From contig CAYRFF010000010.1 of the NCBI GenBank assembly GCA_964423575.1, forward strand, positions 9,794-73,793: a stretch of DNA of 64,000 nucleotides. The letters are read 5' to 3'. This DNA is from CAYRFF01 sp964423575. Its GTDB lineage: Bacteria; Bacteroidota; Bacteroidia; Chitinophagales; Saprospiraceae. This document shows positions 17,742 to 27,586 of the stretch, piece by piece. The notes under the pieces were generated by a model. It was not told the DNA's origin, made no database searches, and was given only the letters and a program-made list of their open reading frames with translations. Position 1 is the first letter of the stretch. Each line of letters begins with the position of its first letter. The position numbers were made by a program, and so were the translations under genes.

Positions 17742-18380
17742 TTACTTCTGATCCTCATTTTCTTTCACCTGTGGAATAATACTCAAACCGATTTCTGCTG
17801 TAGCGAGACCGGCAGCCTCCAGATCAGCAAACACCGGACTTTCATAGGGCAAGGCACAGCCGTTTATCCTTTCAGCTAGTGACAAACAAAACTCAAACAT
17901 CTCAACTTCATCCATATCAAACGGCTCGATAAAAAGAATTGCATGTATGTCTTCTGCCATAATCGGCTCATCATGACGAATATTGCCAAGGAGGATCCGT
18001 ACAATTCCATCCCTCATGCGTAATTTCAGCTTTGACGGAATCTCCTCATACTTCACTGCTACACGATCTATTAACTTAGTAGTGGTATCTGAATCTACTC
18101 CGATCCTCTCTGTAAGCGAGCAATCTCCAAGTGTGGAAGGTTGCATATAATCCATGCCAAGATCTGCAATATTGTCACATATCGTACTTATATCTACACC
18201 ATCATTAGTCAGAAACTTTACATATATGATACACTTCAGACTCTCGACATATATCCTATTTTGGGAGAAATGGAGAAATCTTTTCCCGCCTATTAACGTC
18301 TCTTTTCGATTTTCCTTTTTGGAAGAGTAATTACTGAAATCAATTTCGCCACATATTAATTTTATATCCCTCATACTCAT
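17742..18380 (-). CDS. Unknown-family paralog B (tandem array)
   Basis: A 212-aa protein, the closest relative of paralog A. The copies share an apparently unbroken block of about 600 bp at an 807-bp offset (17185-17794 against 17992-18601) that runs through the gene, its leader and the end of the next gene. Differences are confined to the last 70 residues. This points to a very recent tandem duplication or gene conversion. It ends in the charged tail QVKENEDQK shared with paralog C. The function is unknown. The cytosolic look, the tandem diversified copies and the position beside a defence island would suit immunity or anti-toxin proteins, but nothing proves it. Confidence 0.78.
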   Translation of the reverse strand: MSMRDIKLICGEIDFSNYSSKKENRKETLIGGKRFLHFSQNRIYVESLKCIIYVKFLTNDGVDISTICDNIADLGMDYMQPSTLGDCSLTERIGVDSDTTTKLIDRVAVKYEEIPSKLKLRMRDGIVRILLGNIRHDEPIMAEDIHAILFIEPFDMDEVEMFEFCLSLAERINGCALPYESPVFADLEAAGLATAEIGLSIIPQVKENEDQK

Positions 18381-18417
18381 TAAAGTCTTTCGTTAAAAAA
18401 TTGGTCTAGAAAATTGA

Positions 18418-18481
18418 AGAATGATATATCCTTATACCTTTCGTAAAGACTCAAGGTATTAAAGGATATTATCTATTCTAT
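18418..18481 (-). promoter_or_regulatory. Hairpin leader E3, upstream of paralog B
   Basis: Identical to E2 (stem 18426-18469, box ATTATCTATTCTAT 18468-18481), being part of the same 807-bp duplication. Confidence 0.7.
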
Positions 18482-18548
18482 ATTTATGAAACTACCGGCG
18501 GCTGTGGCGCAATTCTCTGACTTGTATTCTCATAACCCCGCTATCCCT

Positions 18549-19181
18549 TTACTTCTGATCCTCATTTTCTTTCACCTGTGGAATAATACTTAATCCAATT
18601 TCTGCAGTAGCGAGACCTGCAGCCTCCAGATCAGCAAACACCGGACTTTCATAGGGCAAGACACAGCCGTTTATCCTTTCAGCTAATGACAAACAAAACT
18701 CAAACATCTCAACTTCATCCATATCATACGGTTCGATAAAAAGAATTGCATTGATATCTTCTCGCTTAATTGGCGCATTATGGCGAATATTGCCCAGGAG
18801 GATTCGCACAATCCCATCCTCCATTTGTAATTTCTGACTTGACGGTATCTTTTCATACTTCACTTCAACACGATCTTTTAACTTAGTTGCGGTATCCGGA
18901 CCTACATCGGCTCTCCCTGTATAGAAGCAATGCTCACGTGCAGAGGGCTGTATATAATCCATGCCTAGATCTGCAATATTATCACATATCGCTCTTATAC
19001 CTACATCATCATTAGTCAAAATCTTCACATATATGATACATTTTAAGCTTTCGACATACCTCATAATGTATGAGGAGGTAGTTGAATTTTTCCTCTTTAT
19101 CGCTATCTCTCTTCGGCTTCTTATATCCGAAATGTAGTTGTTGAAGTTAATTTCACCACAAATTAATTTTATGTCTCTCAT
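18549..19181 (-). CDS. Unknown-family paralog C (tandem array)
   Basis: A 210-aa protein that shares the whole length of paralogs A and B but is clearly diverged in the first 110 residues. The end, from AILFIEPYDMDEVEMFEFCLSLAERINGC to QVKENEDQK, is almost identical to B. It starts at RDIKLICGEINF from a single ATG at 19181, which supports the second ATG as the start in A and B. A mosaic of identical and diverged blocks suggests repeated recombination in the array. Family and function are not recognised. Confidence 0.77.
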   Translation of the reverse strand: MRDIKLICGEINFNNYISDIRSRREIAIKRKNSTTSSYIMRYVESLKCIIYVKILTNDDVGIRAICDNIADLGMDYIQPSAREHCFYTGRADVGPDTATKLKDRVEVKYEKIPSSQKLQMEDGIVRILLGNIRHNAPIKREDINAILFIEPYDMDEVEMFEFCLSLAERINGCVLPYESPVFADLEAAGLATAEIGLSIIPQVKENEDQK

Positions 19182-19225
19182 GCTAATTAAAGTTTATCGT
19201 TAAAAAATTGGTATAGAAAATTAAA

Positions 19226-19286
19226 GAATGATAATTCCATATATCTTTTAGTAAACTTCAAGATGTATGGATATTATCTATTCTAT
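19226..19286 (-). promoter_or_regulatory. Hairpin leader E4, upstream of paralog C
   Basis: The stem CCATATATCTT (19237-19247) pairs with AAGATGTATGG (19260-19270). It is flanked by AGAATGATA and ATTATCTATTCTAT (19273-19286) as in the other leaders. Stem bases differ from E2 at several paired positions, and pairing is kept apart from one G-T. Confidence 0.7.
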
Positions 19287-19367
19287 ATTTATGATTGTGT
19301 GGAAGCTCCTGTGATTCACGCAAATTTCAATCTCATTGATAAAAGTTATCAGAATTTATTCTTTCAT

Positions 19368-20003
19368 TTACCGCACTCTGACAACCTTTTCCTCATAATA
19401 GCGAAGCTGTATTTTAGCAGTGGCGAGACGAGTCGTTTCATCGTCAGCAAATATGGGGTCCTCGTATGGCAATGCACAACCATTGAGTTTCTCTGCTAGC
19501 CCCATACTTAAGTCAAACATTTCAATTTCATCCATATCGAACGGCTCAATCAAAAGGACGGCACATGCATTAGCCAGTTCTACTTGCTCACCACGATTCA
19601 CATCACCCAGTATAATACGGACTACGCCTTTGCTTAATTCCAGTCTATTCTCAATAGGTACATCTTCATAATTTACGGTCACCATTCCGTTTATTTTTTC
19701 CCAAATGCCTTCACCGAGGTCAGGTAAATGCATAATAAGTCCGGGATTAAAATTACGATGATTCATAAACTTCATTCCAGACTCGCGAATGCTTTCCTTT
19801 ATCATCTCAATATCCGCGCTTTGCTCATCAATCAGTTTTATGTACACAAAACACTTTAAATGATCGATACGTGCCACATTATTGAAGATAGTTTCCCAGG
19901 CTTTCCGTTCTTGCGGGGTTTTACATAATTTTCGCCAGTGTGACTCCGGCGGGTTATAAGTGCCAAAACTAATATCACCACATACAAATTTCACGTCTTT
20001 CAT
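19368..20003 (-). CDS. Unknown-family paralog D (tandem array)
   Basis: A 211-aa protein, a more distant member. It begins DVKFVCGDISFGTY and keeps GVVRIILGDVNRGE, AVLLIEPFDMDEIEMFDLSMGLAEKLNGC and LPYEDPIFADDE. The N-terminal 90 residues differ from A-C, including a Trp-rich stretch. The ATG at 20003 lies 46 nt downstream of the hairpin leader E5. It has no signal peptide or membrane segment, and its function is unknown. Confidence 0.77.
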   Translation of the reverse strand: MKDVKFVCGDISFGTYNPPESHWRKLCKTPQERKAWETIFNNVARIDHLKCFVYIKLIDEQSADIEMIKESIRESGMKFMNHRNFNPGLIMHLPDLGEGIWEKINGMVTVNYEDVPIENRLELSKGVVRIILGDVNRGEQVELANACAVLLIEPFDMDEIEMFDLSMGLAEKLNGCALPYEDPIFADDETTRLATAKIQLRYYEEKVVRVR

Positions 20004-20047
20004 AGTAATTGCAATTTGAAAAATTAAAAAATTGGTTTGAAAATTGA

Positions 20048-20109
20048 GGAATGATAAATCCCTACATATTCCGATAAACCAGAATATGTAGAGATATTAT
20101 CTATTCTAT
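20048..20109 (-). promoter_or_regulatory. Hairpin leader E5, upstream of paralog D
   Basis: The stem CTACATATTC (20062-20071) with GAATATGTAG (20082-20091) is perfect but differs in sequence from E1-E4. The flanking boxes AGGAATGATAA and ATTATCTATTCTAT (20096-20109) are conserved. Confidence 0.7.
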
Positions 20110-20203
20110 ATTATGATTTTATGTGTGTGAGTCGAAATAATGTTCGCGTCTGTTTGCATCTCCATTTTTTTAATTTTTACTTTCTTGTATAGTTTTTTAT
20201 AAT

Positions 20204-20290
20204 GTCATTTTTTCATCGCCAAAAAATGACGAAAAAGGCTAGCAATCATTTAAGGAAATTTTCAGCAAGCTGAAACCGTCGATCCGCTTG
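20204..20290. repeat. Two-hairpin dispersed element, copy 1
   Basis: Hairpin 1 is GTCATTTTTT (20204-20213) with AAAAAATGAC (20221-20230). Hairpin 2 is TTTCAGC-aa-GCTGAAA (20260-20275), followed by ACCGTCGATCCG. A second copy at 22120-22205 has the same order and spacing with different stem sequences. The rest of 20110-20510 shows nothing supportable. Confidence 0.55.
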
Positions 20291-20510
20291 GTCGTTCCAT
20301 GCTTTTGTTCTGCGACATAAGAGTGCCCTTCAGATTTCCTTTCTACTTCCTACGATAAATTATCTTTCTTATTATTTGTGCGTATCGCAGAACCGCAATT
20401 CCACTTAGCGGACGACTATTTCTGGAAATGATTGCGTTTTAGATTACTCTTAATATTCTACTAGGCGCTTATTCATTAAGGCTTAATTTTAGAATTATTC
20501 TCCTACTAAA

Positions 20511-20612
20511 AGACCCGCGATAGTGGGTCAAATGTTCATAACCCCTTGCAAGGAGCGGAGCGACGACGCTGGGGGTAAAACATGCAAAAGAAAGTCGACC
20601 CTGAAGGGGTCG
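20511..20612. repeat. REP-like palindromes
   Basis: GACCC-gcgata-GTGGGTC (20512-20529) is followed by AAATGTTCATAACC, and CGACCCtgaaGGGGTCG lies at 20596-20612. The stems and the ATGTT-ATA tail resemble the cluster at 85-673. A 68-codon frame here is spurious. Confidence 0.55.
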
Positions 20613-20812
20613 CACATTGTGTTCTTGTTTTCTATTTTACTCATAGCTCTAGGCTATTCTGTTCCACCACTTAATCCGCATGATTATTTCTCCATTAACG
20701 CTACACCCTTTATCCCTTTTCCACAATGAAAACAGCCGGTGGCTGAGGCGCGGAACTCGTTCCGCGGACTCGAAGCCCCGGCCCTAAACTCAAAAAAGCA
20801 CACTATGAAAAA

Positions 20813-21499
20813 TCAAAATTTCATCCCCTTATCATCCTCTCCATCTTCAGGAAGATGTGCCACACTTGCCAGTCTTGTGTAATTCACATATGCCTCCCTC
20901 GTCATAAGGCGTTTATCCGCAGGATTTAGGTAGGAGATTTTCTTGCCTGAATCCAGATAATCCGGGATAAGGAAATCTGTGGACATGTTGTCTGTGATAT
21001 CCATTATCAGGTCAAATAATTCGACATCATTTACTTTCATCGGTTCCAGATACATAAGCGAACGGATAGAATATACACGGACTTCATTGCCCACAATTTC
21101 AAAGTTGCCTTCCGCGATTCTGATTAACTTTTCAGTCGGGAGTTGGTGTTTACAAGCATACTTATAAAAGCTGATTTCCGAGTCAGACCAGATCTTCTGA
21201 AATGTTAATTTGCCTAAGTCTGCATTTCCCATCCAGTTATGCTCACCGGGCTCAGTAATGATGAATCCCTCCTGTTCTCTCCCGATGTTCTTCATTAAAT
21301 CAGCAGCCTTCGCTCTTATGTCCTTCACATGAGTACGGAGATGCACAATTGCCTTCACTGTATTGGCATAATAAGTCCTACCCAATGCTTTTGGAAGCTC
21401 ATTTACAGCTTTCTCTTCCCCTGTGGCAGGATTTACGATTTTGGCGCCGGTAAATGTGTCTACGCTAATATCGCCTATTAAAATTCTTATTTCCTTCAT
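20813..21499 (-). CDS. Unknown-family paralog E (distant member)
   Basis: A 228-aa protein recognisable as a relative of paralogs A-D by its start (KEIRILIGDISVDTF) and by SLMYLEPMKVNDVELFDLIMDITDN near residue 165. The C-terminal 50 residues are different and carry an acidic end (EDGEDDKG). It is separated from the array by 800 bp and lacks the hairpin leader. A GT microsatellite lies 117 bp upstream of its start. It may be the founder of the array. Function is unknown. Confidence 0.75.
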   Translation of the reverse strand: MKEIRILIGDISVDTFTGAKIVNPATGEEKAVNELPKALGRTYYANTVKAIVHLRTHVKDIRAKAADLMKNIGREQEGFIITEPGEHNWMGNADLGKLTFQKIWSDSEISFYKYACKHQLPTEKLIRIAEGNFEIVGNEVRVYSIRSLMYLEPMKVNDVELFDLIMDITDNMSTDFLIPDYLDSGKKISYLNPADKRLMTREAYVNYTRLASVAHLPEDGEDDKGMKF

Positions 21500-21613
21500 G
21501 TAAAAATGTTTTTGTGACCGGTAATCTGGGCAGCATCGTTCTGCCGTTTCCAGATCCCAATCCTGTTATAAATACATACATTATTCGTAAGAACTCATAA
21601 TGTATATATTTAT

Positions 21614-21650
<37 letters not shown>

Positions 21651-22119
21651 CCATTGAAAAAGGGGTAAAAGGCGATACAGCACATTCATAAAAAGTGTGA
21701 AGGAATTATTGAATCCACTCCGGGATTACATAAATTGTTCGATTGCTTACCCCCAGTTTCTTCTCTCCGTTCATTCCACCATAGGCGGAAGAAGGGAGTT
21801 TGTGTATTGATTATTTTCACAACCAGATTAATGCTTTTAGCATAGAGTTATTTGAAAATACGATTAGAGTCATCTTTCTCCATAAAGACGAAGAAGGACT
21901 ACTTACCACGTTTCCACTGGTCATCCTGAGTATGACTGAATGAAGTCTCGGCTTGTCGAGACCAATGGTCGTAAATCGACCATTGATGAAGGAACTGCGA
22001 GCTCCTGCGAGCAGCAAGTAAAATTTATATATTTATTTCTTTAGCAAAAAGTATTTGCCGTGAGGCGGCGCTCGTAGTTCCATACGCCACTCACTAAGCA
22101 TTTAATGTTTATTTTCTAT

Positions 22120-22205
22120 TTACTTTTTCCCATTGCTGGAAAAAGTAACAAAAAGATCTAGAGGCTTTCAAAGGCAATTCTCGGCTGTGCCGAGACCGTT
22201 GATTC
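22120..22205. repeat. Two-hairpin dispersed element, copy 2
   Basis: TTACTTTTTCC (22120-22130) pairs with GGAAAAAGTAA (22138-22148). After about 30 nt, CTCGGC-tgt-GCCGAG (22180-22194) follows, then ACCGTTGATTCG. The layout matches 20204-20290 with different stem bases. Confidence 0.55.
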
Positions 22206-22458
22206 GTTGATTATGCTCTCATCTCTGCTGAAAAGACTGCAGTTCTATATTACGAGCCAATACATAGTTTACGTTAAAATTAACCATCAACTCACAACAT
22301 ATTGCTGGTGAAAGCCTCGTTTTAAGTGCTAACAGTTGCTATGCTAAGACTTTAGTCGGTCATACTAGGCACCCTTTTAGGCTCGTTCTTATCATTTTGC
22401 AGGTTGCTTATTCTTTAATGTTTCACTCATGTCCGTTATTCATTGTAAAGCATCGCTC

Positions 22459-22500
22459 AATTCGCATTAAATTCGTTACAATTCGCGACAAATTCGCATG
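22459..22500 (+). repeat. Dispersed AATTCG-phased repeat, copy 2
   Basis: Four AATTCG or ATTCG units at about helical spacing, closely similar to 2501-2541 in order (CAT, TTA, CGA/CGT, CAT following each unit). Confidence 0.7.
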
Positions 22501-22514
22501 CTACATCGCATTAA

Positions 22515-22563
22515 ATCACCCATCACAAGATCACCCATCACAAGATCACCCATCACAAGATCA
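22515..22563. repeat. 15-bp tandem repeat, three copies
   Basis: ATCACCCATCACAAG is repeated exactly three times from 22515 to 22559, with a partial fourth. It abuts the 3' end of the nuclease gene. Confidence 0.9.
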
Positions 22564-22568
22564 CTCGA

Positions 22569-23522
22569 TCACTCATACTCCACCCTCCTCACCTCCACCG
22601 GCGCTCCATCCTCTTCTATTTCATACAGCCGCACGCTACCCTCATATACAGAGCCTTCGGGGAAAACGAGAATCTGCATCGTCGTCGTATTCAGCTTCCA
22701 AATCCGAAAATTCCAAGCAGGATTATGCAGGTATTGGCTGTCGGCTGCGTCAAAGAAATAGTAGTAATAATCATCAATATTATCCGAGATCAATATATCC
22801 ACCGCGCCATTCATATTATAATCTGCCAGACTGATAATCGGCCGCTTATCCATTTGCGGAAGCGATAAAGACTGAATAAAAGCAGCATCCTTATATACCA
22901 GTAGCGAATCAGCATCAGTAGATAGCTCCAGACGTATATCACCCGAGCGCAGAACCGCTTCGTCAGGGTTCATAACACGCTCCCGGAACACAAGTAAATT
23001 CTTGGTCGAAACAGCTGTCCTGCGTATTCTCCTGATCATCCATGGCGGCACCGGATCACGCTCCGACCACAGCCCCAGGCCCTCCGTAAGCGCATGCAAT
23101 TCCAGATCCGTCATATCCGCATCCTGATTATATTTTTTATAATGCCATGCCATCCCCGCCCTTAGCATCTCGCGACTCAACTCCCGGCCATCCTCCAGAT
23201 AAGTAAAAGCCACAATCCTCTTATATTGATCGATATCCGTCACCAGAATCTCCACCTCTTCACCCGCCGCGAGATCGGTCAGGTAGCGCTTTGACACCTG
23301 ATAAAAAGGCATTCCCCCTTCCGGCGCATCAATCCCCTCCATCCGTACCCGCACCGTCGTATTATCCGCCAGCATAAGCTCATAAGTATCCCCGTCAAAG
23401 ACCTTCACAATCTTCCCCTGCATCCGTTCACCGGGATTCACTTGTGTTCCCACAACGGTATCAGGGCATGCAAATGCCTTTAAAACAATAAAAAGTACAA
23501 TCGAAATCAGCTGCATTTTCAC
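22569..23522 (-). CDS. Secreted SNase-like (thermonuclease) nuclease
   Basis: A 317-aa protein with an N-terminal signal peptide (MKMQLISIVLFIVLKAFA). Residues 35-155 form a staphylococcal-nuclease domain with D45 (DGDT), R60 and E68 (RMEGIDAPE) and R102 (YKRIVAF), equivalent to the calcium ligand and the catalytic Arg-Glu-Arg of the family. It should hydrolyse DNA or RNA phosphodiester bonds outside the cytoplasm. The C-terminal 150 residues are an extra region I do not recognise. It probably stands alone. The gene ends next to a small tandem repeat. Confidence 0.88.
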   Translation of the reverse strand: MKMQLISIVLFIVLKAFACPDTVVGTQVNPGERMQGKIVKVFDGDTYELMLADNTTVRVRMEGIDAPEGGMPFYQVSKRYLTDLAAGEEVEILVTDIDQYKRIVAFTYLEDGRELSREMLRAGMAWHYKKYNQDADMTDLELHALTEGLGLWSERDPVPPWMIRRIRRTAVSTKNLLVFRERVMNPDEAVLRSGDIRLELSTDADSLLVYKDAAFIQSLSLPQMDKRPIISLADYNMNGAVDILISDNIDDYYYYFFDAADSQYLHNPAWNFRIWKLNTTTMQILVFPEGSVYEGSVRLYEIEEDGAPVEVRRVEYE

Positions 23523-23932
23523 AATCTCTTATTTTATTTCTCGGGCCCCAAGGTAATTATTCCCTACCCTATTATAGAATATTGAATCTGCAATTTTTAT
23601 GCTTTCGCAAATGTTTAAGTTGATCGCAAATAAGCCAACTGCACACAATAATAATTTGCTATCCCGGCACATAAGAGCAATTCCACCCACATTATGTATA
23701 AAAAGTGGAACTTACTCAATCAATTTATGCACAATACATCAATTAAAGTGTTTATTTTGCGCTTTAGTACATATATCATTTTCGGATGATAATTCAGACC
23801 TATTTTAAACCAATGAACTAAGAATCGGGTTAAAAGAGGTACTTGTGCACTGATTAATTTTATAAAACAACTAAAATTCCTATTCGCAACGAATAGATTA
23901 ATTTCATAATACTAAATTTTCATTCAAAGACT
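23523..23932. other. Divergent intergenic region
   Basis: 410 bp between two divergently transcribed secreted-protein genes. It is AT-rich. I see no clear consensus promoter, repeat or RNA gene. Confidence 0.5.
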
Positions 23933-26518
23933 ATGAAGAAATATTTTACCGGCCAGTCAGATATTAATCATTTAAACGTTCCGGGACTGAAGATTCCATT
24001 TAATACTGCTTTCTTCAGCACACTGCTGCTGCTTATCGCAGGTTTATTTTTCAGTACAACCGCTTTCTCTCAGGTAACCATATTTTCTGAGAATGTGGGA
24101 AATCCACCAAGTGGGAATCCTAAAGTAAATGTCTATACCGGATGGGAGAATTACGGTGATGTTACTTATGAAGGTAATGCTGATGTTCGAAGCACCAATC
24201 CTTCATCTGGTTATCCTGATGCTAGTGGAGATGGCAACGTCTTTTTTACAGGTGAAAACAATGAGGTTTACTTTGAAATTATCGGTATTGACGCATCTGA
24301 TTATACAGATATAAAGTTAAGTTTCGGACATCGTAAAGCTACCAACGCAAGTAGCAATGAATTACAAGTTGAAGTAAGTAGTGATGGTGTTAACTACACA
24401 TCACTTTCATATTCAAGACCAACAGGTACTGGAACTACGGGCTGGCTCCTTATAGAGCCTGCTGGAAATATTCCATCTGCTTCAAACTTAAGAATACGTT
24501 TTACAAATCCAAGTACTGCTCCGGAATTCCGAGTCGATGACATCGTATTAACCGGTACTCCTGCCGGTGATGATCCATATCTGGTTGTAGGCGAAATCAG
24601 CGCCGAGTTTGGGAATATATGTCTAGGAGAAACCGCAGGGCCGGAAACCTTTACCGTAGAAGGAGATAATTTAAATGGAGATGATATTACCGTAGGACCA
24701 CTGGCAGGATTTGAGTTTAGTCTGGATGACATTACTTATTCGAGCACAGTAGATATTACATACACCGCTCCTACATTAGCCAGCACGACCGTTTATGTGA
24801 AATTCTCTCCTACGATAGAGCAAAATTATGCAGATGATATCCCGGTAACAGGCGGTGATGCAGATGCGGAAGCATGCACATTGACAGATGCAGCAGGTGT
24901 TGATTCAGCTCCTACAGTAACGACGGGAATTGCGAGTAGTATAGGCATAGACGACGCAACCTGTGCAGGGACTATCGATGATGAAGGCTGTGACGCTGTT
25001 ACTGCTTATGGAATTGAATATAGCACAACAGAAGATTTTACTCCCGGCACCGGAACGCAGCTTGCAGGAAGCAATCTAAATGATGGAGATTACGATGTAG
25101 AACTTACAGGCTTGGATGAAGGAACTACCTATTACTACCGCGCTTATGCTACAAGCAGCAAGGGAACATCTTATGGAGATTAGGAATCCTTTAAAACAGA
25201 TGAAGATGATGGCAGCCTGCCTGCACCTGTAGCCACAGAGGCAAGCGACGTAACACAGACAAGCTTCCAGGCAAACTGGAACGCAGTATCAGGAGCTACT
25301 TGCTACTACCTCGATGTATATACAAAAGCTTCTGAATCAGATGATGTGGCATTCTGGGATTTTGAAGATGGAACCCAACAAGCAGCAGGCGGAAAAAATG
25401 ACAATCATCTTGTTGATATTAATGGAGTAGGAACTTCAGGTACTTATACATACCCGCAAGGAACAGGTGGTCAGGGAACATCCGCTATCTCGACCAACGG
25501 TTGGGATGATGGGGCAGATTCCAAATACTGGGAAATTATCATCAATACGGAAGGATATTTTGATTTAACGCTTTCAAGTGTACAACGAAGCTCGGGCACC
25601 GGACCTCGTGATTTCAAAGTACAATATATGATAAGCGGAAGCGACTGGACTGATGTCCCTAACGGCGAAATTACCGTAGCGAATAATTATACAACAGGAG
25701 TACTAAAAGACTTGCCACTCCCTGAAGAATGCTCAGACCAGTCTGAATTACATATTCGCTGGATAATGACAAGCAATATTTCTGTTAATAATGGAACTGT
25801 CGCATCAACAGGAACTAATCGTCAGGACGATATCTTCGTTAAAGGATATTTGGCAGATTTTGAATTACAGGATGAGCAAGTATGTGCTACAGATTATGAA
25901 GCGACAAACCTTGATCCTTATGCAACATATTACTACAGAGTCAGAGCGACTGATGGTACTCATACCTCAGGAAATAGTAATGAAATCATCGTTGAAATGC
26001 CACTTCCACTGACCATGCTTAACTTTGAAGTGACAAGAAACAGTACTGCACGCACAGCAATCCTTAAGTGGAGTACAGCTGAAGAAGTAAACAGCAGTCA
26101 CTTTGATGTTCTGAAAAGTACTGACGGTTTCCGCTGGGAAAAGATAGGAGAAGTAAAAACCAATGGAAACTTAAGAAGTATAAATAGTTACAGCTTTGTG
26201 GATCGCAATCCTGCCAAGATGAACTACTATCGCTTGAATTCGATAGATTATGATGGATATAGTGCATTGAGTGAAATCCGTTCAGCAGCATTTGACGGAA
26301 GTCTGTCCACGACATTCTATCCCAATCCTGCAAGCTCTTATCTGATGGTACACACGGAATCATCTTATAATAAGTATAGCATTATCAATGCATTGGGAGT
26401 GACAGAGACATCAGGAGTACTTAACGGAACTGAGACAAGGGTGGATATTTCCCAGCTTGCTTCCGGTATTTATTTCTTAAAGATTAATAATGAGGTTCAA
26501 CGCTTTGTGAAGAACTAA
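23933..26518 (+). pseudogene. T9SS-sorted surface protein interrupted by an in-frame amber codon
   Basis: Two open segments (23933-25183 and 25346-26518) are in the same frame, split only by a TAG at 25181-25183. The 54 codons between the TAG and the next GTG are open and read as the natural continuation (ESFKTDEDDGSLPAPVATEA). The full product would be 861 codons: a signal peptide, an Ig-like/choice-of-anchor region, fibronectin type III-like repeats (TTYYYRAYATSSKGTSYGD), a second lectin-like domain, and a type A T9SS sorting domain (YPNPASSYLMVH to RFVKN). Truncation at the TAG would remove the sorting domain. It may be a recent nonsense mutation, a sequencing error or read-through. The codon before and after look normal. 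Confidence 0.8.
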
Positions 26519-26545
26519 TCACAGAAAGAATTTAGTAAGTGGATG

Positions 26546-26580
26546 AAGGTCTGTGCCGTTATGGTGCAGGCCTTCTTTTA
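26546..26580 (+). terminator. Rho-independent terminator
   Basis: AAGGTCTGTGCC (26546-26557) pairs with GGTGCAGGCCTT (26563-26574) with one mismatch, followed by TCTTTTA. It lies 27 bp after the stop of the T9SS gene. Confidence 0.75.
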
Positions 26581-26673
26581 GTTAAGATTAAGGTCTAGGT
26601 TAAGAAGCATTAGATGAATTCTATTTCCTGTTTGCTATATTTGCGGAAGCATAACAATCTTTATCACTAGAGT

Positions 26674-27177
26674 ATGGAGCTTTACTCCACCGAATATAAC
26701 AAATCAAAAAACCTTATCCTGCTGGAAGACGGGAAAAGAGTAGCAGAGCTCATATACAATAACTGGTATTCTACCAATGCCAGAGCTTATACAGATCTAC
26801 AGGAGTTTTCCATTACCAGGCAAAGTAGCTGGAAATCTACAACCACTCTCCATACAAAGCACAGAACTTACTTCCAATTGGACATCCAGTACCTCCCTAC
26901 TACTGAAGCGATTATTATGGTCTTCAATAAACGGACAAACGAAGAATACAGAGTAAAACGTAAAAGTATTTTAAAAAATAACTATGGGCTTTATGACTCG
27001 CATGGGGAAAAGGTAGCACGTATAAAAGCAAGACAGAACTGGAAGAATCTCAAATACGACTTCAAGATAAAGGTTACAGATGAATTTGATAGAATTGAAG
27101 ATAAGAACCTCTTTCTCCTTTTTCTCGTCTATGCTATAGGGCGACTTCTCAATCAAAAGAATTCAGGTGCAGTCTGA
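26674..27177 (+). CDS. Hypothetical protein, paralog of 27587-28090
   Basis: A 167-aa protein with no signal peptide. It is predicted beta-rich, with a start block YNKSKNLILLEDGKRVAELIY and a hydrophobic C-terminal helix NLFLLFLVYAIGRLL. The pattern of short beta strands and closing hydrophobic helix recalls tubby/LURP-one-like phospholipid scramblase folds, but only loosely. The second copy is 410 bp downstream and about 45% identical by eye. Function unknown. Confidence 0.75.
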   Translation: MELYSTEYNKSKNLILLEDGKRVAELIYNNWYSTNARAYTDLQEFSITRQSSWKSTTTLHTKHRTYFQLDIQYLPTTEAIIMVFNKRTNEEYRVKRKSILKNNYGLYDSHGEKVARIKARQNWKNLKYDFKIKVTDEFDRIEDKNLFLLFLVYAIGRLLNQKNSGAV

Positions 27178-27586
27178 ACCGGAAGCTGTCCTCCGAGTGC
27201 GCTTCGCTTCCTCAGGAACCTAGGCAGAGAAATAGCTTTATAGCCTCGGTTCCAGAGAGTGAGCAGTTCTAGTCTATTTATTCTTAATAGCGAAAAACCT
27301 GACAGGTTATTCAAATCAATACATCTCTTATTCGTTAAATAGAAGAGTATGGACTAATTTATTATCCGGAAAAAACTTAACAGGTTTCGCAGAATTTAAT
27401 TAAAAAGAAGGGTAAAACTTAATAGTAACTTACTACGCGATTCCACTTCAATAGGTTTAATCATTTAAAAACATTTGAGAGACTGCAATGGCGTATGGCC
27501 ACTTTACAACTTCACAATTCCCAACCCAATTCCCATAATTTCCTATCTTTACCACCGAATTAAATCAATACTCTTGACTTGTACAC
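27178..27586. other. Intergenic region with decayed repeats
   Basis: No gene is visible. It contains an AACCTGACAGGTT palindrome near 27297-27309 and a stretch (CTCGGTTCC and neighbours, 27185-27260) that resembles 56985-57060 in wording. Both look like degenerate intergenic repeats. Confidence 0.45.

Noticed and set aside
20523..20729. A 68-codon plus-strand frame
   Set aside because: It spans REP-like hairpins and shows no family or leader.
22397..22834. Frames over the 15-bp tandem repeat and the end of the nuclease gene
   Set aside because: They are shadows of the nuclease gene and the repeat.
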